A DNA stretch of 64,000 bases from Alteraurantiacibacter aquimixticola. GTDB lineage: Bacteria; Pseudomonadota; Alphaproteobacteria; Sphingomonadales; Sphingomonadaceae. Below, in pieces: positions 44,626 to 54,060 of the stretch (position 1 is the stretch's first letter; every line of letters starts with the position of its first letter). Position numbers and translations under genes: made by a program. The stretch is from positions 623,280 through 687,279 of the forward strand of contig NZ_SSHH01000001.1 of the NCBI RefSeq assembly GCF_004965515.1, in the 5' to 3' direction. The notes under the pieces are model-generated. The model was not told the DNA's origin. It was given only the letters and a program-made list of their open reading frames with translations, and made no database searches.

Positions 44626-44751
44626 ATGCAAACGAACACTCTCTTCCACCGTGCGATGGCCGCTATTGCTTCCATCGCCGTGACCACCGCGATCCTGGTG
44701 AGCTACTTCGCCACTCCGCAGGTGCAGGCTACCGCAGGGCTGCTGGCATGA
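44626..44751 (+). CDS. 41-residue single-span membrane microprotein
   Basis: MQTNTLFHRAMAAIASIAVT opens a 41-residue protein with one hydrophobic segment (about 11-29) and a short polar tail (TPQVQATAGLLA). AAGGGG lies at 44612-44617, nine bases before the ATG, and its stop overlaps the pspC start in ATGA, so it is very probably translated. It comes first after a sigma-54 promoter. It could be a small Psp-type membrane partner, standing where pspB would be, but it has no likeness to PspB that I can see. Confidence 0.7.
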   Translation: MQTNTLFHRAMAAIASIAVTTAILVSYFATPQVQATAGLLA

Positions 44752-44960
44752 GCCAGATCGACAATCGTCGTAACGGCCTTTCGCCCAAGAAGTTCGGGCT
44801 GGACAGGCAGCGCGGCAAGATTGCCGGCGTCTGTGCGGGACTGGCCCGCTACTTCGGGATCGACCCGCTGATCGTTCGGCTGGTCTTTGCGGTGGGTGCG
44901 ATTGCCGGCTTCGGCAGTTTCATCCTGATCTATCTGGCGATCTGGGCGCTGGCGGACTGA
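44748..44960 (+). CDS. pspC: PspC domain envelope-stress protein
   Basis: A 70-residue PspC-family protein: a basic N-terminus, RGKIAGVCAGLARYFGIDPLIVRLVF, and a second hydrophobic segment ending YLAIWALAD. In enterobacteria PspC senses inner-membrane stress and frees PspF by binding PspA. It is coupled by ATGA to the microprotein and preceded by a sigma-54 promoter, as in classic psp operons. pspA, pspB and pspF are not in the window. Confidence 0.88.
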   Translation: MSQIDNRRNGLSPKKFGLDRQRGKIAGVCAGLARYFGIDPLIVRLVFAVGAIAGFGSFILIYLAIWALAD

Positions 44961-44993
44961 TCCGCCCGGCGTCCAGCACGCTCTTCCACGCGG

Positions 44994-45740
44994 TCAATCG
45001 GCGCCGCGCGCCCGGGCGAAGGGCGAAAAGTCGGTATCGGTGTCGAACACCTCGACACCCTCGCTGGCCTTCAGGAAGCCCACGACCTTGTAGGTGACGG
45101 GCGTGAGGAGCGCTTCCCACCCCGTCTTGAGCGCCCATTGCGTGAGCGCCACCGTCACCACCAGATCGCTTGTCCACCCCGCTGCGCCCCAGAAGGCGAG
45201 CGGGTAGAACAGCGCGCTGTCCACGCCTTGGCCCACCACCGTCGATCCGATCGTGCGGCTCCACAGCGCCTTGCCCCTGGTCCAGACTTTCATCCGCGCC
45301 ATGACATAGGAATTGGCGAATTCGCCCGCCCAGAAGGCGATGATCGAGGCCATGACGATGCGCGGTACCTGCCCGAAAACCTGTTCATAGGCGTCCTGCC
45401 CGCCCCAATTCGCCGCCGGGGGCAGTGCGACGACCACCCATGCCATGAAGGCCATGAAGATCAGCGCGGCAAACCCGGTCCAGATGCAGCGGCGCGCATG
45501 GGCATAGCCGTAAACTTCGGTGAGGATGTCTCCGATCACATAGGAGACGGGGAAGAACAGGATCCCTGCGCCGAATTCCCACACGCCGATGGCAGGAAGC
45601 TCCACGAAGGAGACCTTGGCCGCGCCGATCACGTTGGACAGCAGCAGGATGGTGACGAAGGCCGCCATCACCAGGTCGAAATAGCGGAAATGGCGGCGCC
45701 CGCCTGCCTGTCCCCCGATACGTTCCGGCTCGCTATCCAT
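44994..45740 (-). CDS. yhhQ: Queuosine precursor transporter YhhQ
   Basis: A 248-residue inner-membrane protein, the clear YhhQ type: LLLSNVIGAAKV, FPVSYVIGDILTEVYGYAHARRCIW, the WAGEFANSYVMARMKVWTRGK loop and VGQGVDSALFYPLAFWG. YhhQ imports preQ0/preQ1. ATG at 45740 gives MDSEPERIGG; ATG at 45770 is possible. A more diverged relative lies at 12677-13339. Convergent with pspC, 33 bases apart. Confidence 0.92.
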   Translation of the reverse strand: MDSEPERIGGQAGGRRHFRYFDLVMAAFVTILLLSNVIGAAKVSFVELPAIGVWEFGAGILFFPVSYVIGDILTEVYGYAHARRCIWTGFAALIFMAFMAWVVVALPPAANWGGQDAYEQVFGQVPRIVMASIIAFWAGEFANSYVMARMKVWTRGKALWSRTIGSTVVGQGVDSALFYPLAFWGAAGWTSDLVVTVALTQWALKTGWEALLTPVTYKVVGFLKASEGVEVFDTDTDFSPFARARGAD

Positions 45741-45798
45741 GCGCCAATGCCTATCTTGATTTGCGATCATCGCAAAGGCCGCTATTGGCACATGCGAC

Positions 45799-45875
45799 GC
45801 GCCCTTAGCTCAGCTGGATAGAGCACGGGACTTCTAATCCTGAGGTCGCAGGTTCGACTCCTGCAGGGCGCGCCA
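45799..45875 (+). tRNA. tRNA-Arg (UCU)
   Basis: A complete cloverleaf with encoded CCA: acceptor GCGCCCT/AGGGCGC, D arm GCTC/GAGC, anticodon stem GGGA(C)/(T)CC with loop containing TCT, and T arm GCAGG-TTCGACT-CCTGC. No other RNA gene is beside it. Confidence 0.96.
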
Positions 45876-46100
45876 TTCCCCTTTGTCCTTGGATTTCGAG
45901 CGCAGCGAAGGCCACGCTTGCGGAATCGGTCTTTGGCCCAAAAACCCCGGAATTGCCCGTGTCGGAAGCGATTCATGACCATGGCGGCACCTTGCGTCCG
46001 AAGGGTTTGCCAGTCCCAAAGGTCAGGGGTAGGCCAAAAGCCGATCGGACGCCGCCAGCAGAAGGCGGCGCAGCATGCCAGCGGGGGGAGAAACGGCGTT

Positions 46101-47108
46101 ATGAAACTCAAGAGATTCAGCCTGACTGGCCTGGTCACCGCGGCATGCGCCATGCTGGCCGCCTGTGCCGCGCAGCCTGAAGCGACAGCCCCTGCCGATC
46201 CCGGGCCGATCGCCGTCTATGGCAATGTCCAGACATTCGAGATCGCGCCCGTGCTGCTGGCAGCCGAGCATTATTATCCGGGCGAGGCAACGGTGCGCAT
46301 GGGCTCGATCGCCAATCTCGTGGGTGCCCCTCCGGTGCCGGGCTTCGGAGAAGAGGGCGAGGCCGATGTCGCCACCAATGCCGAAACGCAGGCTTTGCGC
46401 TATTCGGTGGAGAATCCGAACCTGCGCATCGTGATGACGGTGACCGAAGGGCTCTATCGCGTCGTTGCGCGCCGCTCCGCCGGGATCGAAAGCATGGCGG
46501 ACATGAAAGGCAAGCGCGTCGCCACCATCCCGCAGACCAGCGCCGGCTATTTCTTCAAGCTGATGCTGGAGCGCGAGGGGCTCTCCTATGACGATATCGA
46601 GGCGGTTTCGATCGTGCCGCTGGCGGGCATGACCGAGGCGCTGGCCAATGGCGAAGTCGATGCGGTGGTGATCTGGGAGCCGGAGAGCGAGAATGCCGCG
46701 CAGGTGCTGGGCGATGACATCGTCGTGTTCAGCGGTGAGGGCGTCTATCGTGAGCTGTTCAACCTCAACACCACGGCGGAAAAGCTCGCCGATCCGGAAA
46801 CGCGCGGCAAGATCGTGCAGTTCATCCGCGCGATCCTCGATGCGAGCGAGGAAGTGCGCAGCGACCCTGCGCGGGCGCAGGAAATGGTGCGTATCTCCGG
46901 CGAATTCGATGCGGACGACGTGGTCGATAGCTGGGAGCATCACGGCTGGCTGGCCGCCGTGCCCGATGACCTTCTCGATGTCTTGGTGGTGCAGGAGCAA
47001 TGGCTGGCGGCCCGCGATGAGCGTGAGCCGCGTAGTCGCGAAGAGCTCGCCACGCTGATCGATACGAGTGTCTATGACGAGGCGGTGGCTTTGGGGGCGA
47101 GCGAATGA
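46101..47108 (+). CDS. NMT1/SsuA-type solute-binding lipoprotein
   Basis: A 335-residue ABC substrate-binding protein with a lipoprotein signal (lipobox LAAC, MLAACAAQ). It carries the nitrate/taurine/thiamine-pyrimidine pattern: a MADMKGKRVATIPQTSAGYFF strand and helix and the LANGEVDAVVIWEPE segment. Unlike usual cases no ATPase or permease follows, so it may serve as a sensor, work with a distant transporter or feed periplasmic enzymes. GGGGGGAG lies at 46083-46090. It overlaps the SnoaL gene by ATGA. Confidence 0.85.
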   Translation: MKLKRFSLTGLVTAACAMLAACAAQPEATAPADPGPIAVYGNVQTFEIAPVLLAAEHYYPGEATVRMGSIANLVGAPPVPGFGEEGEADVATNAETQALRYSVENPNLRIVMTVTEGLYRVVARRSAGIESMADMKGKRVATIPQTSAGYFFKLMLEREGLSYDDIEAVSIVPLAGMTEALANGEVDAVVIWEPESENAAQVLGDDIVVFSGEGVYRELFNLNTTAEKLADPETRGKIVQFIRAILDASEEVRSDPARAQEMVRISGEFDADDVVDSWEHHGWLAAVPDDLLDVLVVQEQWLAARDEREPRSREELATLIDTSVYDEAVALGASE

Positions 47109-49015
47109 TCCGCCGCATCGTCCTCTCGCTCGCCCTCGTGGTGCTGGCCCCGCCTCCTGCCTCCGCGCAGGAGGAGCCGGAGGTCATCCAGGCGCGGATC
47201 GACGACCTCACCTCGCTGCGGCAGATCAAGCATATGCAGGCGCGCTGGGGCCATATGGCCATGTCCGGCGACTGGCACGGCATGGCGCAGATGGTGACGC
47301 CCGATGCGGAACTGGTGACGCGCGGCGGCGTGATTTCCCGGCGCGCTGGCGTGGAGCAGTGGTTGCGGAGCACGCAGGGCCATGGCGAGGATGGCATGCC
47401 CGCCGGTCGCATGAATATCCGCCTGTTCGTCAGCCCCGTGGTGACGCTCGCCGATGACGGTCAGAGCGCCACCGGCCGCTGGCACGAAGTGGTCATGACC
47501 GCCGAAGTTGGCGGAGAGGCCGGGTGGCAGGACCTCACCCATATCATCGACTACGCCAAGACCGACGAGGGCTGGCGCATCGCGCGCATCCGGCCCTACG
47601 AGCATTTCAGCGGAAGCTATGCCGGGGGCTGGAGCCATGACCCAGCCACGCTGGAGCGTGCTCCCTACCACTATACTCCGGACGAGGCGGGGCAAATCCT
47701 GCCTGATCGCCGTCAGGCTGCCTGGGAGGACCCCCGGCACGGCTATGGTTTTGGTGTCCGGGTGCAGGGCTTGCTGGCGCAGAGCCATGCGCAGAATACG
47801 GTCAATGCCTATGGCTACTATCTCGACCGGGGTCTCTACGAGGATATCGTCGACCTGTTTGCCGATGATGCGGTGATCGAGATGGGTGGCGCCGGCAGCT
47901 GGAGTGGCCATGACGGTGTGCGCGCCTTCCTCACCCGCTTCGGTGAAGCTGGTCTCGACCACGGCGAGTTGAACGATCGGTTGCAGCTGATGCCCATGGC
48001 CAATGTCGCCTGGGACGGCTCGATGGCTCTGATCCGCAATGTCGAAGTGGGGATGACCGGGCAGCATGGCGGCGAGGGTCAATGGCAGGTCTCGATGCAG
48101 ACATTCCTGTTGCGCCCTGATGAGGAGAACCGCTGGCGCATCCACCTGATGCACCGCAGCCCGATCATGCGCGCCGATTATGAGGACGGATGGGCCAACC
48201 CGCTGCCGGCAATGTTACCTGCGGGGCCCGGCGGTGAGGCTACTGGCGAAACACGGCTGGGAAGCGTCGATTTCCGCGAACATGGCTATGCTGTTCCGCC
48301 GCTGGGCTTCGATGTTTTTAACTCGGAAATGGGTGCGTCCATTGCGATCCGCATTCCCCCCTACGGCTCGCTCCAGCAGGCGGAGGCCTTTGACGGGGCG
48401 GAGAATGTCTCCAACGCCTATGGCTACTACATCGACCAGTTCAGCTGGCGGAACACGGCGGAAGTCTTCTCGCGCGACGGCTGGAAGGAGCTTTCCTATA
48501 TCGGCACCTTCATCGGCCAGGATCGCGTGCTCGGCAGTCTGATCCAGCGCTATGGCGAGGGCGGGCCGAACGATGCCTTCCAGGCGATCCACCAGAAGAC
48601 CCAGCCCTACGTCACCGTGTCTGAGGACGGACAGCGCGCGCAGGTTCGCACGCGGTTGTGGCAGTTCAATTCCTCCGCCGAGCCGGGTGGCAGCTGGATC
48701 GGCGGGATTTACGAAAACCAAGTGGTCAAGGAAGACGGCATCTGGCGGATCCACGGCATGGATCTCGATTACGTCTGGCTGGGCGACTACGCCTCTGGCT
48801 GGACGGGCATCGATCCGGAAGCCAGCTCGCGCTTTGGTCCCGACGAGGCAGCGATCCGCGCCTTCGCACCCGATGCTCCCCTGCGCGGCGAGACCTTTGC
48901 ACCCTTTCCCCGCATTGCCCCGATGGGCTTCCACTTCCTCAATCCCGTCAGCGGGCGCGCGCCCGACGTGAAACTCGAATGGTCGGACGGCAACCGGCAT
49001 TCGGCAGGAGAATAA
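47105..49015 (+). CDS. Secreted protein with three SnoaL/NTF2-like domains
   Basis: A 636-residue protein with a signal peptide (MIRRIVLSLALVVLAPPPAS, cleaved after ASA-Q). Three NTF2-fold domains can be seen at about 30-170, 225-360 and 430-560; the second and third share NAYGYYLDRGLYED / NAYGYYIDQFSWRN openings. Each ends in a W-R-I-x strand (DEGWRIARIR, ENRWRIHLM, DGIWRIHGM). SnoaL domains are cyclases, hydratases or binding pockets; three fused in an exported protein is unusual. It is coupled to the solute-binding lipoprotein. Confidence 0.75.
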   Translation: MIRRIVLSLALVVLAPPPASAQEEPEVIQARIDDLTSLRQIKHMQARWGHMAMSGDWHGMAQMVTPDAELVTRGGVISRRAGVEQWLRSTQGHGEDGMPAGRMNIRLFVSPVVTLADDGQSATGRWHEVVMTAEVGGEAGWQDLTHIIDYAKTDEGWRIARIRPYEHFSGSYAGGWSHDPATLERAPYHYTPDEAGQILPDRRQAAWEDPRHGYGFGVRVQGLLAQSHAQNTVNAYGYYLDRGLYEDIVDLFADDAVIEMGGAGSWSGHDGVRAFLTRFGEAGLDHGELNDRLQLMPMANVAWDGSMALIRNVEVGMTGQHGGEGQWQVSMQTFLLRPDEENRWRIHLMHRSPIMRADYEDGWANPLPAMLPAGPGGEATGETRLGSVDFREHGYAVPPLGFDVFNSEMGASIAIRIPPYGSLQQAEAFDGAENVSNAYGYYIDQFSWRNTAEVFSRDGWKELSYIGTFIGQDRVLGSLIQRYGEGGPNDAFQAIHQKTQPYVTVSEDGQRAQVRTRLWQFNSSAEPGGSWIGGIYENQVVKEDGIWRIHGMDLDYVWLGDYASGWTGIDPEASSRFGPDEAAIRAFAPDAPLRGETFAPFPRIAPMGFHFLNPVSGRAPDVKLEWSDGNRHSAGE

Positions 49016-49019
49016 TGCC

Positions 49020-49922
49020 ATGTACGAAGCCGACGATCCCCGTTCCGCCCTGTCGTCCGCCTCTGCCAATGCCGGTCCGGCAAGCCATGGCGCCTTCGGC
49101 CAGAGCACCTATGCCCGCTATTATGCGGAGGAACCGCAGGAATCTGCCGACAGGGCAAAGAGCTGGTACACACGCGGGCAGAACTTCGTGGTCTGTTACT
49201 CGGAAGTCGAGGACGGCGCCGTGTTCGAGCGGAAGGGGCAGGTGGACGAATATGTGCTGCTGATCCACGATCCCAACCTGTCGGCGACCGTGGAGGCCGG
49301 TGGCGAGAGCAAGGAGGTTTCCGGCTATTCCATCACCATGATCCCGCCCGGGGACAGCAAGGTGACTATGCATGGCAGCGGCGTGGTGGTCAGGCTGATT
49401 ACCACCGCCAATGAGGATATCGCCGGCAAGGTTTCCAACCCGGACAAATATCCCGGCGACCACCCGCATGTGCCTGCTTTCGAAGCCTGGCCGATGCCAG
49501 CGGACGGCTATCGCATCCGCAGCTACAGCCTCGACGTGCCGGACGAGGAAGGGCGCTTCGGCAAAATCTTCCGCTGCACCACCTTCATGGTCAATGTCTT
49601 CCCCGAACAGGGCGCGCGCGACCTGTCCAAGCTGTCGCCGCATCATCACGACGATTTCGAGCAATGCTCGCTGGCCTTGCGCGGCTGGTACATGCACCAT
49701 TTGCGCTGGCCGTGGACGGCGAACCTGCATGACTGGCAGGAAGACGAGCACGAGAAGTGTGCCGCGCCATCCGTCTGCGTGATCCCGCCGCGCGTGATCC
49801 ACACCTCGGCACCGTCGGACCCCCAAGCCAATGTGCTGGTCGATATCTTCTCCCCGCCGCGGGAGGACTTTTCGGACATGCAAGGCTGGGTGCTCAACGC
49901 GGACGATTATCCGCGCAAGTGA
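49020..49922 (+). CDS. Cupin protein, unknown (bicupin)
   Basis: A 300-residue cytoplasmic protein. A second-half cupin is suggested by the metal-like SPHHHDDFEQCSLALRG motif (about 207-223) and the PSVCVIPPRVIHTS strand with a late His. The first half (VDEYVLLIHD, SITMIPPGDSKVTMHG) looks like a degenerate cupin. The layout resembles KduI/IolB-type isomerases and gentisate-like dioxygenases without matching them closely. It starts four bases after the SnoaL stop and belongs to the same operon. Confidence 0.68.
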   Translation: MYEADDPRSALSSASANAGPASHGAFGQSTYARYYAEEPQESADRAKSWYTRGQNFVVCYSEVEDGAVFERKGQVDEYVLLIHDPNLSATVEAGGESKEVSGYSITMIPPGDSKVTMHGSGVVVRLITTANEDIAGKVSNPDKYPGDHPHVPAFEAWPMPADGYRIRSYSLDVPDEEGRFGKIFRCTTFMVNVFPEQGARDLSKLSPHHHDDFEQCSLALRGWYMHHLRWPWTANLHDWQEDEHEKCAAPSVCVIPPRVIHTSAPSDPQANVLVDIFSPPREDFSDMQGWVLNADDYPRK

Positions 49923-49943
49923 GGCGGCGGCAGGGGACTGTAA

Positions 49944-50804
49944 ATGCCAAGCACAGCGGAAGGGGAGACAGCGGCGGCGGGCCCCAGGGTCGATTGCCAC
50001 GCCCACGTCTTCGATACGCGCATGCCGGCCAGTCCCGATGCGTGGACGGTACCGGAATATGCCTTCACGCCCGAGGACCTGTCCCGCCATATGGACCGGC
50101 ACGGGATCGAGCATGCAGTGCTCTCCGGCCTGTCGATATCAGGCGGCTACAACGACTACATGATCCGCGCCTTGCGGCAGGACCGGCGATTGCGCGGAAC
50201 AGCGATCGTCGATCCTCCGGCCGATCTCTATACGCTGGAACGGATGCGCGAGGACGGGATTGTCGGCATCCGGCTGCAACTGGCGCGATGCGAAAGCCTG
50301 CCGGATCTCGACAGCTTCGATTACCGCGTCCTATGGCGGCGCGTACGTGATCTCGGCTGGCATGTGCAGCTTGCGATCGAGGGAACTTCGCTACCCGAGG
50401 TGCTTCCCGCACTGCAGGCGGCAGAGGTGGATATCGTGATCGACCATTTCGGGCATCCCGATCCGGCCGATCCGCTCGGATGCGCCGGGTTCCAGGCGAT
50501 GCTGGCAGCGGTCGATACGGGCCGGTGCTGGGTCAAGCTGTCCGGGGGCTTCCGGCTGGCAGGCACCACCGCATGGCGCGACGATCCCGATGGCGACCTT
50601 GATGGCATAGCCTCGCAAGTGGCCTCAACCTTGCTCGAAAAGGTCGGAACCGAGCGGTTGTTGTGGGGCAGCGATGCGCCCTTCGTCGGCTATGAGGATC
50701 GCGTGAGCTATGACAAGGTCGTGGCCGATTATCGCAAGTGGGTGCCCGACCCGGCCATGCGCGCGGAAATCTGCGCCACGGGCATGCGTTTCTACTTCTC
50801 CTGA
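49944..50804 (+). CDS. Amidohydrolase of the PDC lactonase (LigI-like) group
   Basis: A 286-residue amidohydrolase-2 enzyme. H19/H21 in VDCHAHVFD, the strand IVIDHFGHPD, KLSGGFRL and the metal Asp in LLWGSDAPF match 2-pyrone-4,6-dicarboxylate lactonase and related sugar-lactone hydrolases. It probably opens a lactone ring. It follows the cupin gene by 21 bases and precedes a TonB receptor. Confidence 0.82.
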   Translation: MPSTAEGETAAAGPRVDCHAHVFDTRMPASPDAWTVPEYAFTPEDLSRHMDRHGIEHAVLSGLSISGGYNDYMIRALRQDRRLRGTAIVDPPADLYTLERMREDGIVGIRLQLARCESLPDLDSFDYRVLWRRVRDLGWHVQLAIEGTSLPEVLPALQAAEVDIVIDHFGHPDPADPLGCAGFQAMLAAVDTGRCWVKLSGGFRLAGTTAWRDDPDGDLDGIASQVASTLLEKVGTERLLWGSDAPFVGYEDRVSYDKVVADYRKWVPDPAMRAEICATGMRFYFS

Positions 50805-50951
50805 GCATCGGCCCGACAGGCAAACAGTGCCGCATGGGGCATGAAGCTATACCTTTCGGGAGAAGAACCTTGCCCCCCTTCGTGCCAATTCCACCCTCAC
50901 GGCGGAGGCTCTCCAGGCCTCGCGCCCGAAAACATAAAATGGGAGGAATTG

Positions 50952-53900
50952 ATGCTGTTCTGCAACCGGACGAAGAACCGTTTCCTGGCTAGTTCGGCCA
51001 TGTTCGCACTTTCTGCCGCGGTGTTGTCCAGCGCGCCGGTAGCGGCGCAGGATGACCAGCAGGCAGAGGAGGCCCGCGACACCATCCTTGTCACCGGCAC
51101 GCGCATCAAGCGCGACGGCTTTAACGAGCCGACGCCTGCGACCGTATTCGATGCGCAAGTCACGCAGGACCTGGGCATCGTGAACGCCGGGGACATCGTC
51201 GAGCTGATACCGCAAAACAGCTCCTTCCAGTCGGACGCGACGGCGGGGATCACGGCCGGTGCCGATGTGGGCGCCAGCTTCGCCAATCTTCGCGGCCTCA
51301 ATCCCAGCGCCGGAACGCGCACGCTGACGCTCGTCAATACGAGGCGTTTCGTCCCGACGTCGGATGGCGGCGCAGTTGATCTCAACCTGATCCCCACCGC
51401 CATGATCGAGCGTGTCGAGACCGTTACCGGAGGTGCTTCCGCCGCCTACGGGTCGGATGCGATCGCGGGCGTGGTCAACATCATCCTCGACACCGACCTC
51501 GAAGGCTTTCGCGCGCAGGTCGATTACGGCCAGACCTTCCGTGGTGACGGCGAGGATTTCCACGCCTCGCTCGTCTACGGCACTGCCTTCGGTGGTGGTC
51601 GCGGCCATGTGGTCGTGGGCGGCGAATACCAGAAGAAGGACGGTATCGGCGATTGCTCCGGCGTGCGCCTATGGTGCGCCGAGGGCTGGGACGTCTTCAC
51701 CAACGACAACGATATCCTGCCCGACGGGAGCCTGACCGGATACAACATCCCCAGCTCGCCCACCTTCGGCCAGCCGAACTACGTAATCGCGCCCGATTCC
51801 AAGCAGGCCTTCAACGATTCCCATGGCGTGGTCCGCAATCGCAACCCCGCCAATCCGGATGCGCGCAATATGCGTTTCAACGATGACGGCACGGCAGTGC
51901 TCGATTTCGATCCGGGTATTTATGTGAACTCCAACACCTTCGGACCGCGCAGCGGTGGCGACGGGGAATCGACCTATGCGGATTCCGACCTGCAGACGCC
52001 CAGCGAACGCTATGTCGGCTATCTCTACGGCGAGTACGAGCTGACCGATGCGCTGATCGCCTTCACCGAAGTGACCTATGCGCATACCGAAAATTCCAAT
52101 AGCGGGGTGACCGCCGGTCCGCGCTCGACCTTCTTCGTCAATCCCGACAACGCCTTCCTGCCTGACGATTTGGTGGCCCTTCTCGACGGGACGCAGTTCA
52201 GCCTGGGCAAGGATGTCGACAACCAAATTCCCGCGCTGAACTCGGCCGAAGCCGATGTGTGGCGGGCGGTCGTGGGCCTGCAAGGCGGACTGGGCGACAA
52301 TTGGGACTGGGACGTTTATTACCAGTACGGCAGCAATAAGAAGCACCGCGACGGCCGCTATTCCCGTGTTAACACCGAGTTCCAGTACGCGCTGGATGCG
52401 GTGGACGAAGGTGAATTCCTCGGCGGTGCGCCCAATGGCAACATCGTCTGCCGCGAAACGCTGATGGCCGATCCCGATCCGCGCTCGCAAGGGTGCGCGC
52501 CGCTCAACCTGTTCGGCCTCGACAACCTGACCCAGGCGGCCATCGACTACGCCTATCGCCCGGTCGTGCAGGATTTCGACTATACGCAGCAGGTGATCGC
52601 CGTATCGATCAGTGGCAATCTGTTCGACGGCATCGGTGCGGGTCCGGTTGGCGCCGCCGTGGGTGCTGAGTACCGCGCCGAAGAAGGCGAAGTGACCCAC
52701 GGGAACATTCCCAATTACAATGACTACGCCTTCACCTTTGGCACCGATTACGGTGGCACGATCGACGTCATCGAAGCCTTCGGCGAGCTCAATGTGCCGC
52801 TGCTGGCAGATTCGCCGATTGCCGAATTGCTCGAAGTAAACGGCGCAGTACGCTGGACGCAGAACAAGGCGCGCAACGCCAGTACCGGTGAGGAGAAGAC
52901 GACCGACAAGGTCAGCTACAAGTTCTCCGGCATCTGGGAGCCGGTGGACGGCGTTCGCGTGCGCGGCTCCCGCTCGCGCGATATCCGTGCCGCGGGTTTC
53001 CGGGAGCTGTTCAACCAGCAGGTCCCGACCGAGGAGGGCAGCTCGCAGGGCATCGTCGACAACTTCAACATCCCGGGATCGCCCGGCCTGGGCGATGATC
53101 CGACGCCGATCCTCAATGGCGGCAGCTTCGCGCTGGCTCCCGAAAGTGCGGACACCACGACACTGGGCGTGGTCTTCAGCCCGGCTTTCGCGCCCGGCCT
53201 GCGCTTGTCCGCCGACTGGTACCAGATCGAGGTCAGCGACACGGTGACCACGCTTCCGGGGCAGCGGATTGTCGATTTCTGTGGCGAGTTCGACCTGTTC
53301 TGTGACCGGATCACCTTCGCCTCGCCCACGGATATCACCTTCGTCGACGCGAGACAGGTCAATCTCGGCAGCCTCAAGGTTCGCGGTTTCGACTTCGAGC
53401 TGGCCTACAACCTGCCCCTATACGAGTTGAAGCAGGGTTGGGGCGGCGATGTGAGCCTGCGGCTGCTGGCCAACAACCAGTATGATTTCAAGGTGCAGGC
53501 GGACCCCACCACGCCGGTGATCGACTATGCCGGGCAGACCGGACCGGTGCGGCTGGGCGGGGACTTCAATCCCTCACCGGACTGGCTGTTCGTCGGTTTC
53601 CTCGCCTACGACAATGGCCCCTTCAATGTCACGGTCAGTGCGCGGCACGTGACCAGCGGGGTTTACGATGTGGAGAAGATCGGCCCGCAAGATGCCGGAT
53701 ATGATCCGTCGCTGCCCGACAGCATCAACGACAACAGGGTCGACAGTGCCACCTACGTGAACCTGGCGATGTCCTACGAAATCGCGCTGGGTTCCGGCGG
53801 CGACCAGTATGTGGAGCTGTTCGGATCGATCGAGAACCTGTTCGACACGAAGCCTCCGGTAGCGCCGGGCGGTGGCGGGCTGGGCGGCTCGAACTATCCG

Positions 53901-53966
53901 ACCAATCCGGTCCATTTCGACACCTTCGGATCGCGCTTCCGCGCCGGCGCCAGGGTTCGGTTCTAA
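50952..53966 (+). CDS. Large TonB-dependent outer membrane receptor
   Basis: A 1004-residue receptor with a signal peptide (cleaved after VAAQ), TonB-box-like TILVTGTRIKRDGF, a plug (about 40-165; GGASAAYGSDAIAGVVNIIL) and a long barrel ending in FRAGARVRF. This size class is usual in sphingomonads and Caulobacter for oligosaccharide or lignin-derived ligands. GGGAGG at 50941 fixes the ATG at 50952. It follows the lactonase-like gene by 147 bases and ends at a strong terminator. Confidence 0.92.
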   Translation: MLFCNRTKNRFLASSAMFALSAAVLSSAPVAAQDDQQAEEARDTILVTGTRIKRDGFNEPTPATVFDAQVTQDLGIVNAGDIVELIPQNSSFQSDATAGITAGADVGASFANLRGLNPSAGTRTLTLVNTRRFVPTSDGGAVDLNLIPTAMIERVETVTGGASAAYGSDAIAGVVNIILDTDLEGFRAQVDYGQTFRGDGEDFHASLVYGTAFGGGRGHVVVGGEYQKKDGIGDCSGVRLWCAEGWDVFTNDNDILPDGSLTGYNIPSSPTFGQPNYVIAPDSKQAFNDSHGVVRNRNPANPDARNMRFNDDGTAVLDFDPGIYVNSNTFGPRSGGDGESTYADSDLQTPSERYVGYLYGEYELTDALIAFTEVTYAHTENSNSGVTAGPRSTFFVNPDNAFLPDDLVALLDGTQFSLGKDVDNQIPALNSAEADVWRAVVGLQGGLGDNWDWDVYYQYGSNKKHRDGRYSRVNTEFQYALDAVDEGEFLGGAPNGNIVCRETLMADPDPRSQGCAPLNLFGLDNLTQAAIDYAYRPVVQDFDYTQQVIAVSISGNLFDGIGAGPVGAAVGAEYRAEEGEVTHGNIPNYNDYAFTFGTDYGGTIDVIEAFGELNVPLLADSPIAELLEVNGAVRWTQNKARNASTGEEKTTDKVSYKFSGIWEPVDGVRVRGSRSRDIRAAGFRELFNQQVPTEEGSSQGIVDNFNIPGSPGLGDDPTPILNGGSFALAPESADTTTLGVVFSPAFAPGLRLSADWYQIEVSDTVTTLPGQRIVDFCGEFDLFCDRITFASPTDITFVDARQVNLGSLKVRGFDFELAYNLPLYELKQGWGGDVSLRLLANNQYDFKVQADPTTPVIDYAGQTGPVRLGGDFNPSPDWLFVGFLAYDNGPFNVTVSARHVTSGVYDVEKIGPQDAGYDPSLPDSINDNRVDSATYVNLAMSYEIALGSGGDQYVELFGSIENLFDTKPPVAPGGGGLGGSNYPTNPVHFDTFGSRFRAGARVRF

Positions 53967-54002
53967 CAACACCGCGAAAGGGTCCTCCCCCTAAGCGATC
54001 AC

Positions 54003-54035
54003 TGGCCGGTTCCCCGAAAGGGGAGCCGGCCATTT
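54003..54035 (+). terminator. Rho-independent terminator after TonB receptor
   Basis: A 13-pair stem (TGGCCGGTTCCCC with GGGGAGCCGGCCA) is capped by a GAAA tetraloop and followed by TTTCTTC. It lies 37 bases after the receptor stop. Confidence 0.88.
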
Positions 54036-54060
54036 CTTCATCAGGATCGGATGTTGTCTT

